A stretch of 5,470 nucleotides of DNA, taken from positions 1 through 5,470 of the forward strand of contig CAMVIO010000144.1 of the NCBI GenBank assembly GCA_947167555.1, read 5' to 3'. The stretch comes from an uncultured Selenomonadales bacterium. GTDB lineage: Bacteria; Bacillota; Negativicutes; Selenomonadales; Selenomonadaceae. The notes beneath the pieces are model-generated. The model was not told the origin of the DNA, did no database searches, and worked only from the letters and a program-made list of their open reading frames with translations. Shown in pieces: positions 1 to 5,470 of the stretch. Within the stretch, counting starts at the first letter, position 1; each line of letters starts with the position of its first letter. The translations under genes and the position numbers were made by a program.

Positions 1-1797
1 CGCGAGGTATTCGGCGACTATATCGACATTTACGATATGACGCAGGCCGTCGAGGACGGCGCGACGCGGCCCGTGTACTACGAGAGCCGCGTTATCAAGC
101 TGAAGCTGGACGAGGCGACGCTGAAGCTCATCGACGCGGAATACGAACTGATGGCGCAGAACGCCGACCCCGCGACGATCGAAAAGAGCAAGCGCGACCT
201 CGGAAAGATGGAGGCCGTGCTGGGCAACGACAAGACGATTGATTCCCTCGTCACGGACATTTTAGACCACTATGAAAATTTCCGCGCCAATCTCCTGACG
301 GGCAAGGCGATGATCGTGGCCTATTCCCGCGCCATTGCGATGAAGATTTACCAACGGATTTTGGAGCTTCGCCCCGATTGGACCGAAAAGGTCGCCGTGG
401 TGATGACCGAGAGCAACAAAGACCCGGAGGAATGGCGCAAGGTCATCGGCAACAAACGCCGCCGGGACGAGCTGGCCAAGGTTTTCAAGGACAACGGCAG
501 TCCGCTGAAAATCGCTATCGTGGTGGATATGTGGCTGACGGGCTTCGACGTGCCGTCGCTGGCGACGATGTACGTTTACAAGCCCATGAGCGGCCACAAT
601 CTGATGCAGGCCATCGCCCGCGTGAACCGCGTATTCGGCGACAAGGCGGGCGGTCTTGTCGTGGATTATGTGGGGATCGCCTCGGCGCTGAAACAGGCGA
701 TGAACGACTACACGGTCCGCGACAGGAAAAACTACGGCGACACCGACATCGCCAAGGCCGCGTACCCGAAGTTCCTCGAAAAGCTGTCGGTCTGCCGCGA
801 TATGTTTCACGGTTACGATTACTCAAAATTCGCAAACGGCACGGATTTGGAGCGGGCAAAGGTCATCACGGGCGCGGTCAATTTCATCGTGGCGCGGGAA
901 AAGGACAAGGAAAAGGACGCTTTCATCAAGGAAGCGCTGCTCTTGCATCAGGCGCTTTCCCTCTGCTCGTCCATCGCACCCGAGGATTTGCGCTTTGAGG
1001 CGGCGTTTTTCGAGGCGGTGCGCGTGCTCGTCTTACGGCTCGCCCATCAAGGCGAGGGCGAGAAGATTTCCCTGCCGGAGATGAACAAGCGCATCAATGA
1101 GCTTTTGAAGCAGAGCGTCAAGAGCGACGGCGTCATCAATCTCTTTTCCGATGTGAAAGCGGGCTTTTCCCTGTTCGATCCGAAGTTCCTGGAGGAAATC
1201 TCCAAGATGAAGGAGAAGAATCTCGCCGTCGAGCTGTTGAAGCGGCTGATTGCCGAGCAGGTGCATATTTACCGCCGCACGAACGTGGTGAAGTCGGAGA
1301 AGTTCAGCGAGATTATCCAACGGGTGATGAACGCCTATCTGAACGGGATGCTGACCAACGAGCAGGTCATCGAGGAGCTCTTGAAGCTGGCGAAGCAAAT
1401 CTCCGAGGCGCAGAAGGAAGGAGAGCAGTTAGGGCTGACTGCCGACGAGCTGGCTTTTTACGACGCGCTGACGAAGCCCGAAGCCATCAAGGATTTTTAT
1501 GAGAACGAGGAATTGATCGCCATCACGAAGGAGCTTGCCGACACGCTGCGGAAGAATCGGACCATCGACTGGCAGGAGCGCTCCAGTGCGCGGGCGAAAA
1601 TGCGGATGCTCATCAAGAAGTTATTGAAAAAGCACCGCTATCCGCCGGAAGGGATGGAGGACGCGGTGCAGACGGTGATGGCGCAGTGCGAGCTTTGGAC
1701 GGACAATCAGGAGATGGGACTGCGCTATGGAGAATATGACGAGCAGGAACTTCTGATGGCGGCGGAAGCGCGGGCGACCTATGGGAAAAATAAATAA
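1..1797 (+). CDS. hsdR: Type I restriction enzyme, R (HsdR) subunit, C-terminal part (5' end outside window)
   Basis: HsdR is the ATP-dependent translocase and nuclease subunit of a cytoplasmic type I restriction-modification complex (with HsdM and HsdS). The frame is open from base 1, and an in-frame ATG at 37 lies inside a conserved family stretch (FGDYIDIYDMTQAVEDG), so it is not the start. Visible parts in order: a linker after the first RecA-like lobe (bases 1-240); the second helicase lobe, with a motif IV-like segment (MIVAYSRAIAMKIY, about 310-350), motif V (IAIVVDMWLTGFDVPS, 511-558) and motif VI (QAIARVNRVF, 607-636); then a long helical C-terminal region of the DUF3387 type, ending with conserved IDW, AKMRMLIKKLLKKHRYPPEG elements. 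Present are 598 residues; family members are usually around 1,000 residues, so the PD-(D/E)xK nuclease and helicase motifs I-III should lie upstream. No frameshift or internal stop is seen. Family assignment is very secure; whether the whole enzyme is intact cannot be judged here. Confidence 0.96.
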   Translation, partial: REVFGDYIDIYDMTQAVEDGATRPVYYESRVIKLKLDEATLKLIDAEYELMAQNADPATIEKSKRDLGKMEAVLGNDKTIDSLVTDILDHYENFRANLLTGKAMIVAYSRAIAMKIYQRILELRPDWTEKVAVVMTESNKDPEEWRKVIGNKRRRDELAKVFKDNGSPLKIAIVVDMWLTGFDVPSLATMYVYKPMSGHNLMQAIARVNRVFGDKAGGLVVDYVGIASALKQAMNDYTVRDRKNYGDTDIAKAAYPKFLEKLSVCRDMFHGYDYSKFANGTDLERAKVITGAVNFIVAREKDKEKDAFIKEALLLHQALSLCSSIAPEDLRFEAAFFEAVRVLVLRLAHQGEGEKISLPEMNKRINELLKQSVKSDGVINLFSDVKAGFSLFDPKFLEEISKMKEKNLAVELLKRLIAEQVHIYRRTNVVKSEKFSEIIQRVMNAYLNGMLTNEQVIEELLKLAKQISEAQKEGEQLGLTADELAFYDALTKPEAIKDFYENEELIAITKELADTLRKNRTIDWQERSSARAKMRMLIKKLLKKHRYPPEGMEDAVQTVMAQCELWTDNQEMGLRYGEYDEQELLMAAEARATYGKNK

Positions 1798-1841
1798 AAC
1801 CACAACACAGATTGACCGGACGGCAGATATAGCTCGCAAAA

Positions 1842-1877
1842 GAAAAGGCAGGAAGACAACACGCTTCCTGCCTTTTC
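1842..1877. terminator. Bidirectional intrinsic terminator between convergent hsdR and C69 peptidase genes
   Basis: A 14-bp perfect inverted repeat pairs 1842-1855 (GAAAAGGCAGGAAG) with 1864-1877 around an 8-base loop. The core GGCAGGAAG stem is flanked by A tracts on the left and T tracts on the right, so a transcript on either strand ends in a U-rich run: CCTTTTCC on plus, CCTTTTCTTTTG on minus. It lies 45 bases after the hsdR stop and 21 bases after the peptidase stop, as expected for a shared terminator of converging genes. Confidence 0.88.
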
Positions 1878-1898
1878 CATTGCAAATTAATATTTTGT

Positions 1899-3542
1899 TC
1901 AATATTTTTCCACTTTGTCCGCTTGCGGGCGGTGGGATTCGTCGTAGTCGATATGGTGATCGCCGTCATGGGCGGCGAGAAGATTGCCGTGGAGCGCTTT
2001 CCAATCCGCGAGGGTGCGCTCCGCGTTTTTGCGAAGCGTCTCGGCGAACTCCTCGGGCGACTGCCCCGCCGCATCCGATACCAGCGTCATCGAACGCTTT
2101 TCCGCCTGATGGGCGGCTTCCGCCACTTCGGGGTGCAGCGCGCTGTAATAGCCGCGCGTCAGTATCGTCACCTGCTGGGAAATCCACCATGCCTTTTCCA
2201 AGTCGTATTTCGTCCGGTCGGCCTGTGTGTAAGCGTCCGGGAGCGGCGCGACGGCCAGCGGGATATAGACGCTTTCCGCAGGCGCGTTCATCGAAAGCCA
2301 CATCAACGGCGCCGGATTTTTTTCATTCGTCTGCGTGATCCACGTATAGGCGATACTGCGTGCCGTGATGGAACGCTCCCATTTGCTGTCGCCGTAACGG
2401 TACGGCGATGCGAACAGCCCCGCGCCGTAATCTTTCGTTCTGTCATATTCCGTCCCCTCATAGGCGTCACGGTGAAGCTCCATGATCTCCGTCAGCGTCA
2501 GCGGGTGGTCGGGACGAATCGAAAACGGATATGCGTCCGTGTCCCAGCTCCGCACCTTCGCGGGAAGCTTCGCGGAGGGCGCGACGAGGCTCAAGGCGCG
2601 CCATACGCGGCGCAGGGAAAAATACGGATGGTAATCCTCCGCGGCTTTCATGGAAAGCGCCCAGTCGAGGGCGCCTGTTTTGTCATAGGCCGCCCAACCG
2701 ATTTCGTTCAGCATTTTGGGCAGTCTCGGATTGAATATCTGATCCGGGCTGCCTTCTTTTATTGCTCGGATGCGGAATTGGTTCGCCGCGACGAAAAATT
2801 CCCCGTCCGGCACGTGCTGGGCAATCCAAAATCCGCCTGCGCCCGACGGCGTCGGCTGCATTTCCAGTACCCATCCTTCGTCCTTGTCGGCGATGAGAAG
2901 CGTCTCACCCGTACCCCAAAGACCATGTTCGTCTATCAGTTCGCCGATCAGGTGCACAGCTTCCCGCGCGGTGCGGCAGCGTTCGAGCGCCACGCGCCCA
3001 AGTTCCGACGCGTAAAAAATGCCGTGGCCGGGTTTCGGCTCCAGATACTCCAGACGCTGGGAACCGTTCGTGCATTCGCCGAGCATCAGCCCGTGCTCGT
3101 TCATCACGCCGTAGTCGCTGTCGATATAGGCGTAAGTGTGGGGAACCTCCGGGATTTCGCCAAGAGGTTTCGTCCGCTCTTTGCCGGGCCAGGCGTAGGC
3201 GTCGGCGCGCTCCGGCGCGACGAGGCGCGGGTTCGAGAAGCAGGCGTATTCCGGCAGGTCGTCCCATGCGATGGCGGAGGGATAGACCTTCCGCATGCTT
3301 CCGGGCGCATGGTCCTTCGCCGGGACATAGACGATATTCGGATCGCTGGAAAAGGCGTCGTTGGAATGGGTGACGTATGCGCTGCCGTCAGCGGACGCGC
3401 CCCGTGTCACGATCGCCGTCGTGCAGGCCTCGGCGGCGTTTGTCGCAAAGCCCGGCAAACCGATGCCGCCGATTAGCAAAGCTCCGAATACCGAGGCAAT
3501 CCGCCCCGCTTTTTTGGTCATCCTGTTCTTTATCTTGCTCAC
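1899..3542 (-). CDS. Secreted family C69 peptidase (dipeptidase-like Ntn hydrolase)
   Basis: Predicted 547-residue exported cysteine peptidase of MEROPS family C69, the family of Lactobacillus dipeptidase A, whose members are Ntn hydrolases using an N-terminal cysteine exposed by processing. Start: GTG at 3542 is chosen because AAAGGAG lies 8 bases upstream; the longer reading from GTG at 3560 has no ribosome site and would place that Shine-Dalgarno inside the gene. Residues 1-39 form a signal peptide: basic KNRMTKKAGR, hydrophobic IASVFGALLIGGIGLPGFA, then a signal peptidase I-like AEA. The nucleophile candidate is Cys40 (codon 3423-3425), starting CTTAIVTRGASADGS, a hallmark of the family. 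Further family-like segments are YGVMNEHGLMLGECTNGS, ALERCRTAREAV, LLIADKDEGWVLEMQ and VAANQFRIRAI. The protein is somewhat longer than classic ~470-residue dipeptidases, with a His/Asp-rich tail (DGDHHIDYDES). The gene has its own promoter and is divergent from the symporter gene. Family is secure; substrate preference (dipeptides or other amides) is not established. Confidence 0.9.
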   Translation of the reverse strand: MSKIKNRMTKKAGRIASVFGALLIGGIGLPGFATNAAEACTTAIVTRGASADGSAYVTHSNDAFSSDPNIVYVPAKDHAPGSMRKVYPSAIAWDDLPEYACFSNPRLVAPERADAYAWPGKERTKPLGEIPEVPHTYAYIDSDYGVMNEHGLMLGECTNGSQRLEYLEPKPGHGIFYASELGRVALERCRTAREAVHLIGELIDEHGLWGTGETLLIADKDEGWVLEMQPTPSGAGGFWIAQHVPDGEFFVAANQFRIRAIKEGSPDQIFNPRLPKMLNEIGWAAYDKTGALDWALSMKAAEDYHPYFSLRRVWRALSLVAPSAKLPAKVRSWDTDAYPFSIRPDHPLTLTEIMELHRDAYEGTEYDRTKDYGAGLFASPYRYGDSKWERSITARSIAYTWITQTNEKNPAPLMWLSMNAPAESVYIPLAVAPLPDAYTQADRTKYDLEKAWWISQQVTILTRGYYSALHPEVAEAAHQAEKRSMTLVSDAAGQSPEEFAETLRKNAERTLADWKALHGNLLAAHDGDHHIDYDESHRPQADKVEKY

Positions 3543-3550
3543 TGCTGACG

Positions 3551-3558
3551 CTCCTTTC
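3551..3558 (-). promoter_or_regulatory. Ribosome binding site deciding the peptidase start
   Basis: On the minus strand this reads GAAAGGAG, followed by 8 bases (CGTCAGCA) and then GTG at 3542. It is the only good Shine-Dalgarno near the 5' end of the frame, and it excludes the upstream GTG at 3560, which it overlaps. Confidence 0.85.
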
Positions 3559-3591
3559 ACAAATGCCGTCGCTCATTTTTGCACACGCCAA

Positions 3592-3620
3592 ATTATACCA
3601 TTTTCCAAAAACGGAGACAA
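3592..3620 (-). promoter_or_regulatory. Promoter of the C69 peptidase gene (housekeeping sigma, extended -10)
   Basis: Minus-strand reading gives a consensus TATAAT at 3597-3592, preceded by TGG (extended -10, TGnTATAAT) and, after a 17-base spacer, TTGTCT at 3620-3615 as a -35 with 4 of 6 consensus matches. Transcription should start near 3585, leaving a leader of roughly 40 bases before GTG 3542. That is too short for a riboswitch. Confidence 0.82.
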
Positions 3621-3827
3621 AGAATACTTTTCATGCCATCGCTCCGGTTGTCTTCCACGTTCCCGGGAAACAGTACGGCAGATTGTTTGGAGCTCCGGGA
3701 AGCGTTTCATGGTTTAAAGCGTCTTGAAATAGTTAGGGCTGTTTGAATTTTTCTATGGATAGTTTAAGCCTTTGATGCGTTTCACAAGAAATATCGACTG
3801 CGTTTTTTAGCGAGGGCGTTATTTTTT
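3621..3827. other. Divergent intergenic control region between two promoters
   Basis: This stretch between the back-to-back promoters carries no supportable gene. It is richer in A/T than its flanks, especially from 3740 on. It contains two perfect short palindromes, TTCCCGGGAA (3660-3669) and GGAGCTCC (3689-3696), and a further CCGGGAA half-site at 3695-3701 that repeats the half-site of the first palindrome. These could be regulator sites acting on either gene, but no known operator is recognised. No tRNA, ncRNA or insertion sequence end was seen. Confidence 0.4.
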
Positions 3828-3856
3828 TTGCACGACAAAAATAGATGTGCTATAAT
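3828..3856 (+). promoter_or_regulatory. Promoter of the AGCS symporter gene (housekeeping sigma, extended -10)
   Basis: Consensus TATAAT at 3851-3856 is preceded by TGC (3848-3850), giving an extended -10. The -35 is weak: TTGCAC at 3828-3833 with a 17-base spacer, or TTTGCA at 3827-3832 with 18. A run of eight T just upstream could act as an UP-like element. The start should fall near 3863, giving a leader of about 50 bases. Confidence 0.8.
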
Positions 3857-3877
3857 GCTGTTTGTGTTAATTACTAT

Positions 3878-3896
3878 TGTCCACGATACACGGACA
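3878..3896 (+). promoter_or_regulatory. Short dyad in the symporter leader, abutting the ribosome site
   Basis: TGTCC (3878-3882) and GGACA (3892-3896) form a 5-bp inverted repeat around 9 bases, ending one base before the Shine-Dalgarno sequence. It lies about 15-34 bases downstream of the predicted transcription start. It could be a repressor site in DNA or a weak leader hairpin, or simply chance; the stem is short. Confidence 0.25.
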
Positions 3897-3897
3897 T

Positions 3898-3905
3898 AGG
3901 AGGGA
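3898..3905 (+). promoter_or_regulatory. Ribosome binding site deciding the symporter start
   Basis: AGGAGGGA is followed by 7 bases (TTTATTG) and ATG at 3913. This supports ATG 3913 over the in-frame TTG at 3877, which lies upstream of the Shine-Dalgarno and would add 12 non-hydrophobic residues foreign to the family. Confidence 0.88.
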
Positions 3906-3912
3906 TTTATTG

Positions 3913-5268
3913 ATGGAAGGTTTAATTCCGATGCTGGACAGCATCGACTCGATCGTCTGGGGGCCGCCGCTGATTGCGCTCCTGGTCGGCACGGGCATTT
4001 ATCTGACCGCGCGCCTCGGATTGATCCAGGTCTTTCGGCTGCCGTTGGCGCTTTCATTGATCGCCGGGGCAAAAAATCGCGGCGAGGGCGACGTCACCAG
4101 CTTCAAGTCGCTTTGCGTGGCGCTGTCGGCGACCGTCGGCACGGGCAATATCGTCGGCGTCGCGACGGCGGTGAAGGTCGGCGGGCCGGGCGCGCTGTTC
4201 TGGATGTGGATGGCGGCGTTCTTCGGCATGGCGACGAAATACGCGGAGGGACTTCTCGCGATCAAGTATCGCTCGAAAGACGAGAACGGCGAGGTGGCCG
4301 GCGGGCCGATGTATTACATCCTGAACGGTATGGGTGAGGCGTGGAGGCCTCTCGCTACCTTCTTCGCTGCGGCCTGTATCCTCGTCGCGTACTTCGGCAT
4401 CGGCACGTTCCCGCAGGTCAACGCGATTGTCGATTCTGTGAACCTGACCTTCGGCGTCTCGAAGGTGGCGACGGACGCGGTGCTGACCGTGCTGGTGGCG
4501 GCGGTTACGCTGGGCGGCCTCAAGAGCATCGCGAGCGTCGCCGACAAGATCGTGCCGTTCATGTCCGCCGTGTATATCGTGCTCGGCGTCGGCATGATCA
4601 TCGCGCACATCGGCGATGTGCCGGCGGCCATCAGCATGATCCTGTCCGACGCGTTCACGGGCCATGCGGCGGTGGGCGGCTTCGCCGGATCGACGATGAT
4701 GATGGCGATGAAGAACGGTATCGCCCGAGGCGTGTTCTCCAATGAATCCGGGCTTGGCTCAGCGCCGATTGCCGCCGCTGCCGCGAAGACGGATTGGCCG
4801 GCGGAGCAGGGCCTGATCTCGATGACGGGCACCTTCATCGACACGATCATTATCTGCACGATGACGGGGCTTGCGCTGATCTTCACCGGGGTCTGGTGCG
4901 GCGACGCCGTCGGCGCGCAGATGACCGCCAGCGCTTTCGCAGCGTCGTTCGGCCCGTCGGGCGCAGTGGTGCTGACGCTTTCGCTGGTGCTGTTCGCGTT
5001 CACGACGATCCTCGGCTGGAATTATTACGGCGAGCGGGCGGTTGTCTTCCTGTTCGGCACGAAAGGCCTGATGCCTTATCGGGTCATTTTCATCGCGCTG
5101 ATCGCTTCCGGCGCGTTCCTGAAGCTTGAGGCAATCTGGATCCTCGCCGACATCGTGAACGGCCTGATGGCGATCCCGAACCTGATCGCGCTGATCATGC
5201 TCTCGTCGGTCATCGTCTCGGAGACGAAGCTCTATATGGAGCACAGGAAAGCCTGCGGCGACGACTGA
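3913..5268 (+). CDS. AGCS-family sodium:alanine/glycine-type amino acid symporter
   Basis: Predicted 451-residue inner-membrane secondary transporter importing a small neutral amino acid such as alanine or glycine with Na+. The whole length is hydrophobic with about 10-11 membrane segments, normal for the family (roughly 440-500 residues). The Na+:alanine symporter signature is complete at residues 90-105 (GGPGALFWMWMAAFFG, bases 4180-4227). Other family blocks are GTGNIVGVATA (76-86, a substrate/ion-site region), GGPMYYI (130-136), RGVFSNESGLGSAPIAAAA (272-290) followed by QGLISMTGTFIDTIIICT, and LGWNYYGER (367-375). Start ATG 3913 follows AGGAGGGA and its own promoter, and a strong hairpin follows 20 bases after the stop, so it appears to be a single-gene transcript. 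It is divergent from the exported peptidase gene, suggesting but not proving a shared role in peptide and amino-acid use. Exact substrate cannot be told from sequence, so no symbol (alsT, dagA) is assigned. No truncation or missing motif is seen. Confidence 0.95.
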   Translation: MEGLIPMLDSIDSIVWGPPLIALLVGTGIYLTARLGLIQVFRLPLALSLIAGAKNRGEGDVTSFKSLCVALSATVGTGNIVGVATAVKVGGPGALFWMWMAAFFGMATKYAEGLLAIKYRSKDENGEVAGGPMYYILNGMGEAWRPLATFFAAACILVAYFGIGTFPQVNAIVDSVNLTFGVSKVATDAVLTVLVAAVTLGGLKSIASVADKIVPFMSAVYIVLGVGMIIAHIGDVPAAISMILSDAFTGHAAVGGFAGSTMMMAMKNGIARGVFSNESGLGSAPIAAAAAKTDWPAEQGLISMTGTFIDTIIICTMTGLALIFTGVWCGDAVGAQMTASAFAASFGPSGAVVLTLSLVLFAFTTILGWNYYGERAVVFLFGTKGLMPYRVIFIALIASGAFLKLEAIWILADIVNGLMAIPNLIALIMLSSVIVSETKLYMEHRKACGDD

Positions 5269-5287
5269 GGGAAAATAACAGGACACA

Positions 5288-5327
5288 AGAAGAGCGGCTT
5301 TCGCACCATCGCGGAAGCCGCTCTTTT
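5288..5327. terminator. Intrinsic terminator of the symporter gene, possibly bidirectional
   Basis: A 15-bp stem pairs 5290-5304 (AAGAGCGGCTTTCGC) with 5311-5325 around the loop ACCATC, with one G-T wobble; it can extend by a further wobble and an A-T pair to 5288/5327. The plus-strand side ends CTCTTTTCGC, a good U tract. It starts 19 bases after the symporter stop. The minus-strand gene to the right stops at 5330, only two bases from the hairpin, so it may use the same structure, though its minus-strand tail (CTCTTCTTGTG) is less U-rich. Confidence 0.87.
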
Positions 5328-5329
5328 CG

Positions 5330-5470
5330 CTATAGCGCTTTCCTTAATCCGTCGAAGCCCTCGCGCCGATAGACTCCTTTATAATATTGGAGCTCCTTCC
5401 GGATGATGCCGTCGAGGGCACGCATGCCGAGAAGCTCCACCGGGGCTTTGTCGTCGGTCAGCGGTTCGCC
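5330..5470 (-). CDS. C-terminal end of a spermidine-synthase-like protein (5' part outside window)
   Basis: Reading the minus strand from the right edge gives 46 open codons ending in TAG at 5330-5332, too short to be caught by simple length filters. The peptide contains PLTDDKAPVELLGMRALD, followed by a helical tail (IIRKELQYYKGVYRREGF and a terminal DGLRKAL). The TDD-x-APVE pattern near the C-terminus is what I recall from spermidine-synthase-like proteins, including fused MFS/spermidine-synthase forms, where the aminopropyltransferase-like Rossmann fold ends with such a block. Support for coding: open frame to the edge, recognisable conservation, coherent codon choice, and a terminator hairpin just past the stop. 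Whether the full protein is a true aminopropyltransferase of polyamine synthesis, or has an N-terminal membrane domain, cannot be seen here. Confidence 0.7.
   Translation of the reverse strand, partial: GEPLTDDKAPVELLGMRALDGIIRKELQYYKGVYRREGFDGLRKAL

Noticed and set aside
262..810. A 182-codon minus-strand frame inside hsdR
   Set aside because: It lies opposite the conserved helicase motifs V and VI of hsdR. The His/Arg-rich product and lack of motif or ribosome site mark it as a shadow.
1923..3476. A 517-codon open frame on the plus strand, antisense to the peptidase gene
   Set aside because: It is codon-on-codon antisense to a clear C69 gene. In that register stops arise only from TTA, CTA and TCA sense codons, which GC-rich genes rarely use, so long shadows are expected. 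Its Arg-rich translation shows no family motif.
3633..3746. A 37-codon frame starting ATG in the intergenic region
   Set aside because: No Shine-Dalgarno before the ATG (TACTTTTC), no plus-strand promoter seen ahead of it, and no recognisable motif. It overlaps the upstream area of the peptidase promoter. Not supportable as a gene.
3702..3784. Direct repeat GCGTTTCA at 3702-3709 and 3777-3784
   Set aside because: An 8-base repeat within a few hundred bases is expected by chance, and there are no inverted ends or transposase remnants to suggest a mobile element.
3861..3912. Possible riboswitch or T-box leader before the amino-acid symporter
   Set aside because: The leader from the predicted start to ATG is only about 50 bases, too short for a T-box or known amino-acid riboswitch, and no terminator hairpin lies in it.
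4314..5003. A 229-codon minus-strand frame inside the symporter gene
   Set aside because: It overlaps the conserved AGCS blocks and has low-complexity Ala/Pro/Thr content, as expected from an antisense shadow of a GC-rich membrane protein gene.

Overview
This GC-rich window looks like chromosomal DNA of an anaerobic, Firmicutes-like bacterium. The basis is purine-rich Shine-Dalgarno sequences of the AGGAGG type, near-perfect TATAAT -10 boxes, tight hairpin terminators, and a gene set of amino-acid symporter, secreted C69 peptidase and spermidine-synthase-like protein. A high-GC lineage such as the Negativicutes would fit, and Synergistota is an alternative. The placement is inference from gene style, not from a phylogenetic marker.

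Layout. (1) Bases 1-1797, plus strand: the C-terminal ~600 residues of a type I restriction enzyme HsdR subunit. The gene enters from the left edge already inside the motor domain and ends normally. (2) Bases 1798-1898: a short gap between convergent genes, holding a 14-bp perfect hairpin that can terminate both. (3) Bases 1899-3542, minus strand: a secreted family C69 (Ntn-hydrolase) peptidase whose catalytic cysteine lies directly at the predicted signal-peptide cleavage site. (4) Bases 3543-3912: a divergent intergenic region with two back-to-back promoters, each with an extended TGnTATAAT -10 element, and a small AT-richer stretch between them. (5) Bases 3913-5268, plus strand: a complete AGCS-family sodium:amino-acid symporter. 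(6) Bases 5288-5327: a second strong hairpin terminator. (7) Bases 5330-5470, minus strand: the last 46 codons of a gene that leaves the window, resembling the C-terminus of spermidine-synthase-like proteins.

How the genes may work together: the exported peptidase and the amino-acid symporter are transcribed divergently from one intergenic region. That is compatible with peptide breakdown outside the membrane followed by Na+-coupled uptake of the released amino acids. The link is inferred from position and family roles only. The hsdR end is a separate defence locus whose hsdM/hsdS partners, if present, lie to the left.

I found no convincing undescribed system here. All four coding regions fall into recognisable families. 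The points worth a second look are the peptidase maturation site, the divergent control region and the two truncated edge genes.
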